A DNA stretch of 64,000 nt, from contig JAVGWX010000011.1 in assembly GCA_036924085.1 (NCBI GenBank), positions 32,920,386 through 32,984,385 on the forward strand. Reading direction: 5' to 3'. The DNA comes from Ariolimax columbianus. Lineage: Eukaryota; Mollusca; Gastropoda; Stylommatophora; Arionidae. This document shows, one piece after another, positions 43,605 to 56,044 of the stretch; the stretch's first letter is position 1, and every line of letters starts with the position of its first letter. Both the position numbers and the translations under genes were made by a program. The notes beneath the pieces were generated by a model that had not been told where the DNA came from, did no database searches, and saw only the letters and a list, made by a program, of their open reading frames with translations.

Positions 43605-44500
43605 AGGTTGCGGCAGAGTGATTTTTATACAGTTCGGTATAATAATCATTTATGATTGACTCTGTATCCAGCCTCTATGTGGTATGAGATCAATCTGAAA
43701 CTTGAAGACAAGGAATGACTAGGTGATGGTCAGCAAGGTCTCGTAGTGCAAATTTGATATTGCGTCAAGATTCTGGAGCTGCTAAGAGAAGTTTGCATGG
43801 AAACTTTGTAATCTTTGTAATCAGATTATCTTTAGGTACTGAAAGCTATACTGGTAACCAGCAGATCAGTCATTTTGTGTAGCCTCTGTAAGAATGCAGG
43901 TGATATTCGATTTGTGGCGTGGATGGGTTCAGCGAGCCTGGCAGTATTTGAGATGGATGTAACTGTTAAAATCAAGTATCAATGTTGGTGTCGATGAATG
44001 CTTGCTAGCATTGAGGGTGGCAGCAATTGTAGAATCAACGATTGTCACTGAGCCGGGATATGAATGCTGGAGCTGCAGTTAAGCAAGTTTGAGATCAAAG
44101 TAGAAATGGGCATGGAGATAGCAAAAGTCGCTCTCAGTGCAGGAAGAACCAACAACTGAGATATCTGTTGCTGACCTACAATTTTACAAGATATAATCTA
44201 TTTCATGACGATGTTGCCCATTGGGTCCCTGTGTGTGTTTCTTGTGGAGGGGTTTCTTGAAAGAACTGTTGTAGTGAAATAGTCGATTAGTGTTGCAGAA
44301 AGTAGCAGGTCTGTCAACTGCATGTTTCTGGCATCCCAAGAGTGTGGTCCCACAAAGGTTTCACTCTGTTGTCAAGGGCCCATTCTTGTATTGAAGCCCC
44401 CAATGACAGTTTTATAGTAGCTACAGTGTTGTTTAAGGGCTTCTCGAAGGTTGTCGTTCATCTTTATCTGCTGTTGGTGCATATGCCTATATGATGGCAG
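43605..44500 (-). pseudogene. LINE-J endonuclease/linker remnant, minus strand
   Basis: On the minus strand an endonuclease core is readable: AYAPTADKDE, then GGFNTRMG (for GDFNAKMG), ETFVGPHSWDARN and LTDLLLSATLIDYF. A poorly preserved linker continues toward 43605. It has stops throughout. It is an RTE-like endonuclease, not LINE-A or LINE-B. Confidence 0.6.
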
Positions 44501-44606
44501 CATTGTTTATGATTCATTAAAATAAAAATGTTGAAACGTAATCTTGGTTACACTATTTTAGTATGTATTGCAAAAATGTTATAGATTTATATTTTTATGT
44601 TTTCAG

Positions 44607-44727
44607 ATTAGAGAGGTTGAAGGAAAGAAAGGGGGATGACCCCAAAGTATATTTCAACTATGCTATGTTAGCAATGGATGATCAAAATTTTGATGCAGCT
44701 GAAATGAACTTTAGGAAAGCTATTGAG
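44607..44727 (+). CDS. Tmtc3: Tmtc3-like exon d (TPR)
   Basis: This 121-nt exon after TTCAG and before GTATAT completes the split arginine codon and encodes LERLKERKGDDPKVYFNYAM followed by LAMDDQNFDAAEMNFRKAIE. This is a whole TPR: helix A KVYFNYAMLAMD, helix B FDAAEMNFRKAIE. The YFN.AMLAMD...FD.AE..F..AI signature is the strongest single indication of TMTC3 rather than TMTC1, 2 or 4. It exits in phase 0. Confidence 0.92.
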
Positions 44728-47377
44728 GTATATTTTGCCTCTCTTTAAAAATAACTTAATCAAATACATATAACCCTGCTAGTGCTGGTGTTAATGTTTA
44801 GACATCAATAATTGTTTTGATCTTTGAAGGTTATATTGTACTAATAAGTACTCTGCATAGTTTTCTTTCAAGTCATGATCAATTGACAGGAAGCTCTACG
44901 CAGAGCAAAAGCATCAGGAGGCAATCTGATTATCAGAAGGACTTCCCCTTCGAACAACTGTTTCAGCCCCTTTAGCTTCTTGACACTTTGGTCCTTTTTT
45001 GTCTTAGTGTTGTTTTCTTGTCCTGTTTTTTTCCTTACCAAACTTGGGTATTAATCCCACACTCCTTTTTTTGCTTTGGTTGCCAGACAGGAGTCTTATT
45101 CATTTCTCAAGCTTTAGATGGTCATGATAATATAATTTTTAGTTTTATATATTGTATCTCTTTCCAAATAGGTTATGAAAGTAAATGAAACAATCTTAAC
45201 TTAAATGCAAGTAGCTCTTGATGTCTTCTTAGTCTCTTTTGTTGAGATTAACATAATTTCCTAGTCATTTTATTTTATATTGTACATGCTTACTTCTTTT
45301 CATAAATGTGTTAACAAATCTAATGCTGATTCATTATGATTTTATTAGCCCTTGTTTTGTTTTTGAGACTTCTTAACAACTCCGTTTGTTGAAGCATAGG
45401 TCCCCATTTGTTGTAGCATAGGTCAAATACTGCATTTGGCTCACCTAACCAACCTTTAGGTATGCTTGTTCCAGTCATTTGCAGTGCAATTTGTATAGCA
45501 ATAGTCTTTAGATGTTGAGGTTGCCAACCCCATACAGAACTTTCTGTAGTCACCCCTTATGACATGCAAGGAAGGAAAAAGTGATCCTATTCTGGTTGCC
45601 CTGGAAACCACTTGGGTGATTGAGACATATTAGTTCCAGAGTAGAGACAAACTGACATTTGAAAACATCTATATTTATTTGTCTAGTCTACTATTCATTG
45701 TTAACAGGTTTCCCTGGTATTTCATTTAGTTGAGCAAAGTATTATTAACAACACCGATTTGAATGGTGGGAGTCTGGAGACTTTCATTACTTATGTTTTG
45801 ATGTTTTAATATTCAAATCATAAATCTACACATTCTGTTACATTGATTGTGCTCACCAGAGGGGCAGAAGAAATGCTACATGGACACCTTGAAAGTGCCT
45901 CTGAAAAGCACCAGTAATTGATATCACCTCCTAGGAGATGCTTGCACAAGACCATAACACCTGGCGAGCTAGTTTCACCAAAGGTGCTCAGATCATAGAG
46001 AGTATAGCCATCCTCTGAGGCTCAGCTAAAGCATGCTGCCCGAAAAAACAATACTCACAATGATTCCACAGCCAGCTCCCCACATGTGTGCCCTGAATGT
46101 GACAGGGTATTTACCGTTTGAGGATTGGTCTTTACAGAAATCAGAGAATATATTTTGCAGCAATATTCTGATGCTGTCGCGATCTTTGCTTGTGATGGGC
46201 AACTATTATTATTACTTATTACTTAACCACCTGAACATCAGAATGGTAACAAAACTACAACTGATAAACATTTTATTTATACCAACTCTTTGTTGTCAGT
46301 GTCCAACTTCATACTTATCCAAGGCACTGGAGAGGAAAATTGTAATGTATGAAACTGAGACCACAATATTCTTGCTCATATCTCGTTCACTAAAACTAAA
46401 TTCCAATTCAGGCACAACTTATAGCACTACCCACAACAATTTGGCTGCCTGTAAATGGCCTGATCAGTCACACATGCACACACACATACACCCATAATCC
46501 AAAAAGTGGGAAGAAAAAGGTCTTCATCAGCAACGATTGATAAATAATTGTTATTAATTTGCTAAATTTGTTGTAACATAATTAAGAGGATAGAAAAGTT
46601 GTTACTGGCACACACTGCTATATCACTAGAATAATTTTCCAATGAACTGAAGATTTTATTAAGCAAATATCAAAAAACATCTAAGAAAATTTAAGAACAA
46701 ACTAAGACAAAATGGCAAATGCTGCAAATCTTTGATGGCTTAACAAGTTCAAGGTTTAAATGCTTTTCAGAATACAAATCTTACAGGAGGAACTACTTCT
46801 GACGCAAAGAAACTGAACATAAATTTATAATTGAGCAATCCTAGAAGATAGAAGCTATATAGCAAAACAAAGCTTTCACGTTGATGAGTTTGGTCTGTTA
46901 TCCAATCTTTGTTTCTGTGAAGGTCGCAGAAATGAAAATAGCTATTGAACACAGAACTCACATTATTATAAGTTAGTTTTTTTTAATTTTCAATATTGGA
47001 AATATCACAGACTTTTGTCAGTCTTAGTAGAACTTTTTCTTTTGTATATCACATTTGTAATTTAACCATGTTGCATTGTTTCGTGACCTATTTGTATAGC
47101 ATCTGTTACCTTTTAATTCTGTTGACTAAATAATGGTGCATCTCTATAATTATATGTTTTGAGCTGCCTGCTTAGTTATTAATATTTTTTGTGCATTCTA
47201 AGTATAGGTATATTTTTCCAGTGTTCTTTGAGAAGCTCCTGTAAGTTACACAAATAACTTTAAAACAATAACTTTAAGTAAATCCATCAACTAAAATACA
47301 GACAAAATAATTAGCATTCTATTTTTGTGATATTTGATTAATTCCGTCACTTCACTTTATAAATTATTTCTCCACAG
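44728..47377. other. Tmtc3 intron, no element assigned
   Basis: AT-rich. Two slightly structured stretches (about 45380-45640 and 45850-46030) look like fragments of interspersed repeats but match nothing else in the window well enough to name. No gene is seen. Confidence 0.45.
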
Positions 47378-47482
47378 CTTGACCCAGTGTTTCGCAGTGC
47401 TTTGTTCAATCTAGCACTCATGCTCGTTAACAACTTAAGGAGACCACTAGATGCTGTCCCAATTTTGAATCAGCTGCTTGAG
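47378..47482 (+). CDS. Tmtc3: Tmtc3-like exon e (TPR)
   Basis: This 105-nt, phase 0-0 exon after CACAG and before GTAAAG encodes LDPVFRSALFNLALMLVNNL and RRPLDAVPILNQLLE. The FRSALFNLALML...RPLDAVP.LNQL pattern is a TPR unit conserved in TMTC3 proteins. It joins in frame to exon f, whose first residues HYPDHDKG form the turn. Confidence 0.92.
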
Positions 47483-47979
47483 GTAAAGCATGACATTTGG
47501 AATAGCCTCTTGGTTCTCAACTTAATTGTTCAGTGGGGGAAAACATGCAGTAAGAGGGAAGTGAAATGGTCAGAGTTTATGTGTTAAATATGCGCAGGGG
47601 GATTTGACGCAACATAGCTTAGTGGTTAGTGGCATTGCTCATAAACCAAATTTGAATGTGTTCAGATTCATGAACCAGAAAGGTCTGTCCTGCTATGGTA
47701 AGTTACAAATGCATGCTTAATTTGGATGCACTGGGCCATAAGAAAGAAAAACGTGGTATAACGCACTCCACCTTAGAGAACAAGGAAAGAAATGTAACAC
47801 ATAATGTCAAATATGACTATTTGAATTAGGCATATCTTAAAATGGACTTTTTTGTTGCTGACTTGGTACTTTTGGTAAGGCACGCGACTTTCAACTACAG
47901 AGAGAGTCTTTTTAGATCCAGATTTCTTTACCTTCTTGATAAATTAAATTGTCTTGTCTCCTTACTCTGTTTTGATAGA
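47483..47979. other. Tmtc3 intron, nothing recognised
   Basis: No gene or recognisable repeat before the LINE-A fragment. Confidence 0.5.
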
Positions 47980-49021
47980 GATAGCCAAAGCAAAGATGCA
48001 CGAAGACCCTATGAACGCACTAACAACACCAAAGCCCATCCCTACTGTACGAAAACCTACCTGGAGGCAGCATATATTTCCAGAGGTGGTAGAAAATATA
48101 CCAGGTATTAGAAACAAAAACTGCCAGACTGAAAAAGAAAGGAGAGATACTACCCTAAGCTTTATATAGAAAAACTACCCAAGCATGGACTGGACCCATG
48201 CATACACTGACGGTTCTGTAACAAACACTACACAGAACGGAGGGGCAGGAGCATTCCTGAACCTACCAAATGGCAGAAAAATAACACTGTCATTCGCTAC
48301 TGGTAAGTACACAAGCAATTTCAGAGCGGAGGCAGAGGCACTGAGGGCGGCAGTGGAAGAAATGGTGACACATAAAGAAAATGAAAGCCATACAGTCCTG
48401 CTTACAGATGCTCTGGCCATAGTCACAGCGCTAAAAAGCCAGAAAAACACTGAGCTTAATGACTTAAGAGAAGTACTATGTCAACTATGCCAGCAGTCCG
48501 CACCAAAAAGGGTAGTGGTACAGTGGGTCCCATCACACTGTAACATCCAAGGCAACGAGGAGGCAGACAGACTGGCAAAAGAAGGTGCAAGACTACCACA
48601 AACAGATACTAGTATGACGTACGAAGAGTCAAAACGGCTTATTAAAGCCAGATACATGACCAAATGGGAAACCGAACATACTGGCTACACCAAAAACGAT
48701 GCCTATTACCAGTTGAACAGAAGAGAGCAGGTCGTTGTCTTCAGACTTCGCACTGGCCACAATAGACTGAGGTACCACCTATTCAACAAATTGAAGATAG
48801 GTGGTACCGACGAATGCCCGTGGGGTACCGGTAAAATGACCGCTGAACATCTGCTGCAGAACTGCCCTACATATGAGGATCAGAGAGAGCAGATGTGGCC
48901 ATCACCAGTGGAACCACAAGACAAGCTCTATGGCAGTGTCGACAGCCTCAGGATGACCGCCGCTTTTTTCGAAAAAATAATGGTTACTGTCTGACTGCGT
49001 ACGAAGAAGAAGAAGAAGAAG
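47980..49021 (+). mobile_element. LINE-A copy 3, 5'-truncated (RNase H and C-terminus)
   Basis: It begins within the RT-RNase H linker (EIAKAKMHEDP) and runs to the stop and (GAA)n tail. One in-frame stop (48166-48168) interrupts it. The second frame 48185-48994 carries a complete RNase H with YTDGS, AEAEALRAA, LLTDALAIV and GNEEADRLAKE, and the C-terminal motif with one Cys replaced (CPWGTGKM for CPCGTGKM). It is very close to copies 1 and 5, so this is a recent insertion. No clear target duplication could be found. Confidence 0.85.
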
Positions 49022-49443
49022 ACCAAGACCTTATGGTGTAAAAAAAAAGAATAGCATTCTAAGAAATATTCTAGACCAACTCATTCCTATCATTCAATGT
49101 ATTCTTTTAAAGACTAAAGGTAGTTAAAAAGACAATAGTAATATGACCTTCAAAATATATGTTCAAAAATTTTATTAACAAGAATCCACATTCATGTATT
49201 AATCAGTGTTAATAAAATTATGTTTTTATTCTGTGAACATTACTTTTTTGAATAGCTCATGAATTTCTTTAAATATATTTCACACCAGATTAAATTATAA
49301 TTATTTATCTTGATATATTTACTAATACAAACACAGCACATACCTGTGTATATGGCAAATTGAGTTGACATGCCTAAAATCATCACCAAGTTAGCAGTAC
49401 GTTTGATTGTTAATTCTACTTGTTATTGTTTGTCTACTTCCAG

Positions 49444-49527
49444 CACTACCCCGACCATGATAAAGGCCTTATTTTGATGGGTGATATTAATGTCAACTAC
49501 TTGAAAGATTTAAATGCAGCAGAAAAG
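49444..49527 (+). CDS. Tmtc3: Tmtc3-like exon f (TPR)
   Basis: This 84-nt, phase 0-0 exon after TCCAG and before GTAATA encodes HYPDHDKGLILMGDINVNYL and KDLNAAEK. The KGLILMGDI.....KDL..AE sequence is a TPR helix pair typical of TMTC3. It is separated from exon g by a short 181-bp intron, the only compact intron in the visible gene. Confidence 0.9.
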
Positions 49528-49708
49528 GTAATAACCTGCATGTTGCATATTAAGTCTTCACTCTTCAGACACAATTTCTTATGTTCGCTGGGTCTCTTTT
49601 ATAATTTCTTAATTTACTGCAATAAATCATTTTAAGCAAAATGTGTATTCATAATGAAAAAAAAATATGCTGTTTTCTTATGGAGATCACAATTTTTCTC
49701 CTACACAG

Positions 49709-49894
49709 AATTTTAAAAGTATTTTGAGCAGAAATCCAAACAACAGTCAAGCCATGCACAACCTCTGTGTTGTTTATGTTGAGCGTGGAGATCTGCTTCG
49801 AGCTGAACAGTGTTTAATACAAACACAGCAGCTTAATCCACAGGCCCAGTATGTCCAGGATCATTTAAATATTGTACGCAGCAAGATTGTAGAG
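49709..49894 (+). CDS. Tmtc3: Tmtc3-like exon g (last TPRs)
   Basis: This 186-nt, phase 0-0 exon after CACAG and before GTTGGT encodes 62 residues, including NFKSILSRNPNNSQAMHNLC, VVYVERGDLLRAEQCL and QYVQDHLNIVRSKIVE. Helix B of one TPR, a full TPR (AMHNLCVVYVERGDLLRAEQCL) and the capping helix before the C-terminal tail are visible. LHNLCVVFVER-type text is conserved in TMTC3. It joins exon h as IVE-IRKRM. Confidence 0.92.
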
Positions 49895-50460
49895 GTTGGT
49901 GTTATAGTGACTTATGTTTTTAAAAAAATCAGTATTAGCATCATCAGCCATCTTTGTCATCTTAATCCTGCATTCATTTTAAATAATGTTCAAGGCCGAA
50001 GATGCAGCACAGTAAATGAGCTGACAGGATCCAACGACTTAAAGTAGAATACTTGCATCAGGGTCGGCAAATCCATAGCTGACCAAGACCCTATTCTGCT
50101 TCCAAGTGGTGCCTCTGGAAACAGGCTGCACTAATGTAGTCTGGCTGAGAGAACAGGGATCGAACTGGAAAGGCAAAACCCAGTACCCAAAAAGGCCGGC
50201 TGAAAAGCACAGATATCATAGCTTCTCTGTAAACTATGACATAACATCATCTTAAGGACAAACACAGAAAAAGTGAAAGGAACAACTGTGATCCATGGTT
50301 AAATACTGATGAATTGATTTATATAAAGTCTGTTGAAACACAAATTAATATATTATAACTTAAATTATTCTACAATATGCAAAAAGTGGGGCCATCTTAT
50401 CCTCAATCAGACCTTTCTTTTCATATCTGTCAAATTCAATGGAAGTATACACCAGACCAA
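49895..50460. other. Tmtc3 intron start, unnamed repeat-like stretch
   Basis: No gene. A stretch at about 50045-50200 (CAGGGTCGGCAAATCC...GGGATCGAACTGG) looks repeat-derived. It shares CTCTGGAAACAGGCTG with a similar stretch near 17420, but I cannot classify it. Confidence 0.4.
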
Positions 50461-50471
50461 GAATATTTGTT

Positions 50472-52035
50472 TGTCTTCTTCTTCTTCTTCTTACGCTGTC
50501 AGACGTCAACTTGTATTTGTTCGAAGAAAGCAGCTGTCATCATGAAGCTGTTGACACTGCCATAGAGCTTGTCTAGTGTTGGCATTGGTGATGGCCACAT
50601 GTGCTTTCTCTGGTCCTCGTATGTCGGGCAATTTTGCAGCAGATATTCAGCGGTCATTTTTCCTGTACCACAGGTGCATTCGTCAGTGCCACCTATCTTC
50701 AGTTTATTGAATAGATGGTACCTCAGTCGGTTGTGGCCTGTGCGGAGTCTGAAGACCATGACCTGCTCTCTTCTGCTCAACTGGTAATAGGCATCATTTT
50801 TTGTGTAGCCAGTATGCTCTGTTTCCCATTTGGCCATGTATCTGGCCCTAATAAACCTTTTGGACTCTTCGTAGGTCACACTAGAATCTGGTTGTGGTAA
50901 TCTTGCACCTTCTTTTGCCAGTCTGTCTGCCTCCTCGTTGCCTTGAATGTTACAGTGGGATGGAACTCACTGTACCACCACTCTTTTTGGTGTGGATTGC
51001 TGGCATAGTTGACAAAGTACTGCTCTTAAATCATTAAGTTCAGTATTTTTCTGGCTTTTTAGTGCTGTAACCACGGACAGGGAATCTGTAAACAGGACTA
51101 TCTGGCTTTCATTGCTTTCACCTATCAGCATTGCTTCTACTGCAGCCTTCAGTGCCTCTGCCTCCGCTCTGAAATTGCTTGAGAATTTTCCAGTTGAAAC
51201 TGCCAGTGTTATTTTTCTACCGTTTGTTAGGCTCAGGAATAACCCTTCCCCACCATTCTGTGTTGTGTTTGTCACAGAACCGTTGGGGTATGCATGGGTC
51301 CAGTCCATGCTTTTGGTAGTTTTCCACTATGTACGTCAGGGTTATGTCTCTTCTTTCTTTTTCAGTCTGGCTGTTCTTGTTTCCAATACCTGGTTTATTT
51401 TCTACCACCTCTGGAATGATATGCTGCTTCCAGGTGGGTTTGCATACGGTAGAGATGGGCTTTGGTGTTGTTATGGTGTTCATATGGTCTTCGCTCATCT
51501 TTGCTTTGGCTATTTCTGCAAAGTTTCTCCGCTAAAGTTTCCCTTTTCCAAATCTATTTAGTCTCTGATGCATTGGATGGTCTGTCAGTCTTCTTAGTTT
51601 CTCTGCTGGCTGCTAGGCTCTGCTGTCTCTTCTGGTGGTCATGGATTGCAAATTTGTAATCCTTTCAAGTTCTCCAATTGGCGTTGACTTCATGCCTCCT
51701 GTTATAACTCTCATGGCTTGGTTTTTAAGTTCGCTAATTTCATCAAAGTTCGCCTTTGTTGCTGTTGCCCATGCCGCAATGCCATACTTGAGAACTGGTC
51801 TCACTCTTACAGTGTACAGTTTCTTCAGTATTCTTTCATCTGCTCCCCAATGATTGCCATTCTTTGTCTAGCTCTCATTCGGTTTCTCTCGATCTGACTT
51901 TTCCATGTCATGCGGCGATCAAATGTGACGCCCAAGTAGTTTGGGTTGTCGTTTAGCTGCAGATATTTGCCATTAAGACTTATTTTGGTGTTCTGTGGTT
52001 TGTTTGAAAGGGAGAATATCGTACATGTTGTTTTT
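50472..52035 (-). mobile_element. LINE-A copy 4, 5'-truncated, minus strand
   Basis: Flanked by exact GAATATTTGTT duplications (50461-50471 and 52036-52046), with the GAA tail at 50472. Frames from 3' to 5' are the C-terminus with CTCGTGKMTAEYLLQNC (50499-50879), RNase H 50967-51308 with a single-base break, linker 51217-51498, and thumb 51613-51804 and 51825-52030. It is truncated just after the RT palm. Several frameshifts make it inactive. It is of the older subfamily, like the copy at 37152. Confidence 0.85.
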
Positions 52036-52276
52036 GAATATTTGTTCAAAGAAAAGAAAGTCATGTCTGTAAATCATTTAAATTTAAATTAATGAGGTCT
52101 CAGATCGCTGCCTCAGATCAGAAATAACTACTTCTATCTCCATTCTCATGCTGGAGGTTGTTGTCAATATGTCTGGCTCCGCAGCCACTTTGTCCCTCAC
52201 TCTGGCAGAGAAACTGCATCCAGATTTCTTACTGCTATCACAGACCCATGGCATATAAGACAGTGTTAGTATACCA

Positions 52277-55200
52277 CCTGGGGGAGGAACCTACCTCCTA
52301 CCAGGCATGTCAGCAGGATTGTGGATTACTGAAAGGCCTCCTAATTTGGAAGCTAGCTGCGAATAAATAAGCAGTCGTGGACAAAAACGAGTTGGCAGGC
52401 ATGGAGGCTGTAAGGAGGCAGCCTCTCCACCACGCAAAGACACAATAGGCTAATCACCAGTTTGTCTTAAAAAACCATTACAAGTCAAAACTTAGAGAAA
52501 ACCGAACTGATCTCAACGGCGAGAAATAAGGACCACAATTTACGGAACATGGTATGTAAGAAGTATAAACGGAAAAGAAAATTAACAAATAGAGGAAATG
52601 AAGAGAGCAAAATTTACAATCCTGGCACTTACAGAAACAAAGAAAAAGGGACAGGGCGTTCTGTACCATGACGGTAACATGTTATTCCCATGACTGCAGA
52701 GCCAGGGCAGGGGTGGGCTGTATAGTGGATAGTAATAAAAAAGCAAACATTAAAGGATGGAAGATCATTTCAGAATGACTGATGGTTCTAAGTCTACAAG
52801 AGGAGGATAGTCAAATGGATATCGTCACTGTGTATGCACCAAACGAAGATGAGAGCACTGACATAAAAGATGAATTTTATGAGCTCCTTCAAAGGACATT
52901 TGACAATTACCATAATGAAATACTTCTCCTTGGAAACTTCAATGCAAGAGTTGGAAACGACTATTCTAGATGAGATGGAGTGATCGGTAGGTATGGAGAA
53001 GATGTCTTAAATAATAATGGAAAACGACTACTGAGATTCTGCAGAGAACAAAACCTGGTTATTACAAATACAAGGTTTCCACACAAGCGTATCTATGTCT
53101 CCACAAGATGCGAGCCGGCAAGAAATGAAAGATCTATAATTGATTATGCAATAGTGAGGAAAACTCATTTCAAGCATGTGAAGGATACTAGAGTGTTCAG
53201 AGGACCAGAGATAGGAAATGACCACTATCTAGAGAGAAATTTTAAAAAGTTATCCAGCCCATCAACAAGCAAGAAACATAAAAACGCACAAGGAGAAAAT
53301 AAAATTAAGGCTCACAAACTACGAGAATCAGATGTTGAGAGGAGAAACCAAGGGCTCATAATAACAGCAATAGAAAGGATAGAGGAATCTGAAGAAGATA
53401 TGGAAATGATCTGGGTAAAATTCAAAGACATCCTCAAAGAGGCTACAGCAGAGGCATGAGGTCTAACCAGAGAAGGGTGGAAGAGAAAGAGTGCACCATG
53501 GTGGACAGAAGAAGTTAAAAGAATAATACGAGAAAAGAAAAAGGCATTGAAGCAATACCTAGGGGCTAGGAATACAGAAGAACAAACAAAGAAATATAAA
53601 GAATATGTAAATTTTAGAACAGAAGCAAAGAAGACTGTACTCAAGGCCAAACAGAAATCCTGGGAAGAATTTGGAGAGAAACCGGAATATAATGCTGGAG
53701 AAAACCAAAAACTATTCTACAGGACCCTAAAGAACATGAGGAATGAAAATGAATGCCCCCTGAAATTTGTTAGATAAACAAGATGTGCTGCTAACCACTC
53801 CAGAAGAGGTCATGAATAGGGAAAGAATATTTCTCAGATCTCCCTGGAGTGGAGGAAAATCAAGCTCTAGAAGTAACAGTCCAAATTCAAGAAGAGGGAG
53901 CCATGGAATGGAATGATAATATCACAACGGAAGAACTAAAGGCAGCATTGGAGAAAATTAAGATTGGTAAAGCAGCAGGACATGATGGTATAACACCAGA
54001 AATGGTTAAATACATGGGAACGGCAGGAGAGATACTATTCATGAAGATTCTCAAGGCAGCTTGGCGCCACTAGAAGATACCAAGAGACTGGGAGGTTGCC
54101 ATAATAATTCCAATATTTAAAAAGGGTGACAATTGACAATGTGAAAATTACAGAGGCATTTACCTTCTCACTGTCCCCGACAAAGTCTACTATAGGATTC
54201 TAGAATGCCGATTAAGAGGTCTAGCAGAGCCAAATATGGACGAGACTCAATGTGGGTTTCGGTGAAACAGAAATACTCAAGACCTTATCTTTACACTCAG
54301 ACAGCTTATTGAAAAGGGTATGATAAGGAGATGCATCTCTGCTTTTTGGATTTGGAGAAAGCATTAAAAGTACCTTGAGACAAACTCTGGGAGTGCCTGA
54401 CAAGGAAGAACATCCCAGGATTCCTGATCTCTGCAATTCAGAGTTTCTATAAAACATGCAGAAATTATGTGCGGACATCAAAACAAAAGTCAGGAGAGTT
54501 CAGGACCACTAGCGGAGTAAGGCGGGGTGACATTCTATCACCGTACCTTCTCATACTCCTCATGGATGAAGTCATTAAAGCCTGCAAGGAACGGACAAAA
54601 AGTATGAAGTAGGGTACTGGAAAATGAGACCAAGTTACATATCAGAACAAGCATTTGCAGGTGACGTGGCCCTGATCACAAAATCCGAGGCACATCTCCA
54701 GATCAACTTGCAGGTCTGGAAGGAAGAGTTTGAAGAAGACATGAATGCATATCAGCAACTCCAAAACAAAAACCATGGTGATCGCCAGAGATGAGAAGAG
54801 AATCAGATAACCCTGGGAACAAGAGCACTGGAGCAGGGTAGGCAACTTTAAATATCTAGGAGTGGTAATAGACAGCATGGGAGGAATCAAAGAGGAGTTA
54901 ATTGCATGAAGGGCAGCAGCTGGTAGACTTTTTCATACAGTAAACAGAGGATTCCTCAGCAAAAGAGAAATAAGCAGGAAAACAAAGATGGATGTATACC
55001 GCTCGACCTATGTGCCTGTCCTGACATACAGATGTGAGTCATGGGCAATGACCACAGCCCAAGAAAGGCAACTACAAACTTCAGAAATGAGGTACCTTAG
55101 AAAGGCGGTTCAGGTGATGAAATGGGGCAAGATCTGTAACCAGACAATACGTAGCAATCTCGAAGTCCAACCCCTGCAGACACGAATGGAGCAGTCCCTA

Positions 55201-55457
55201 CTACAGTGGTTTGGCCATGTCTGTACAGTGGAAGAAGATTGGATACCAAGGCAGTTATAAGCGATTAAAAAGTCAAGGACACAGACCCCCAGGTCGTCCT
55301 AAAGTACGTTGGGAAGACAACATACGACAGTCCCTAAGTGACAGAGTGCTGAATTGAAAAGAGGCCAGGAAAAATACAGCGTATAGAACATTATGGCGTT
55401 CTCTCTGGCAAACCTCTACATCTCATGGTAGAAGAGGAGCGACTAAGTAAGTAAGTA
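52277..55457 (+). mobile_element. LINE-B copy 3, full-length with the RT segment present
   Basis: Flanked by exact 13-bp TGTTAGTATACCA duplications (52264-52276 and 55458-55470). It is 3181 bp from the CCTGGGGGAGG head to the AAGTAAGTAAG tail. Endonuclease traces are LSLQEEDSQMDIVTVYAPNE (52782-52973) and FPHKRIYVSTRCEPARN (52980-53459). The linker is 53547-53777. RT is AAGHDGITPEMVKYM (53849-54073), then shifted frames with TQCGFR and GVRRGDILSPYLL-like text. The C-terminal frame is 54988-55260. It is multiply broken, but it defines the 53984-54554 RT segment missing from the other two copies. Confidence 0.85.
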
Positions 55458-55470
55458 TGTTAGTATACCA

Positions 55471-56044
55471 AGTATTTTATCGCTGGGGTGGAGCTTTGAG
55501 GTATCTCTTTCTGAGTGCATTTGTTTGTGTATTCTTCTTCCACCTCTCTTTCCTCTGGTCTTTCGCCTTGATTGTATACTTATTATATTCTTATTGTATA
55601 CTTATTGTATAGTTCCGATGCCTCCTCGGTTAAGTGTATTTTCAGCACACGCAACAGATGTAGATCTGAGTTTGAAGGGGCATAGTGTGCTGATCGAAGC
55701 GCGATGAGCTCCTTTCTGAAGTACCGTCTATTTGACGGGGTCAGTGTTCATGTTTTGTTATCTGGGTCACGATACAGCACGGAGCGACACTAGCTTTTGA
55801 CCGGGTCAAGTTTCGACCACGCTTTGTCCCGTTGAAACTGTACACATTAAGTCTACCTTTCACGACTAAAAATACACTGTTATATACTTCGTTGCATCAC
55901 TTCTTTCACATTAGTATGCTTAATTCACAAGTCGGCACTTTTATATCCAGGAATCATGTTAATAGTCCGAGAGTTATCATAGAAAACACAAGCAAAACAC
56001 AATTTTATCAAGAGGGAAATCGACTGCGGCCATGCCCGGCGCCA
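55471..56044. other. Tmtc3 intron, nothing recognised
   Basis: No gene. Moderately GC-rich with no visible tail or duplication. It may be part of an unrecognised repeat. Confidence 0.4.

Noticed and set aside
45320..45553. Minus-strand 77-codon ORF in a Tmtc3 intron
   Set aside because: No recognisable family and no splice or promoter support. It overlaps a stretch that looks repeat-derived.
46033..46497. 154-codon ORF in a Tmtc3 intron as a gene
   Set aside because: Low-complexity, histidine- and leucine-rich text without domain signature, no neighbouring splice evidence, and AT-rich intron context.
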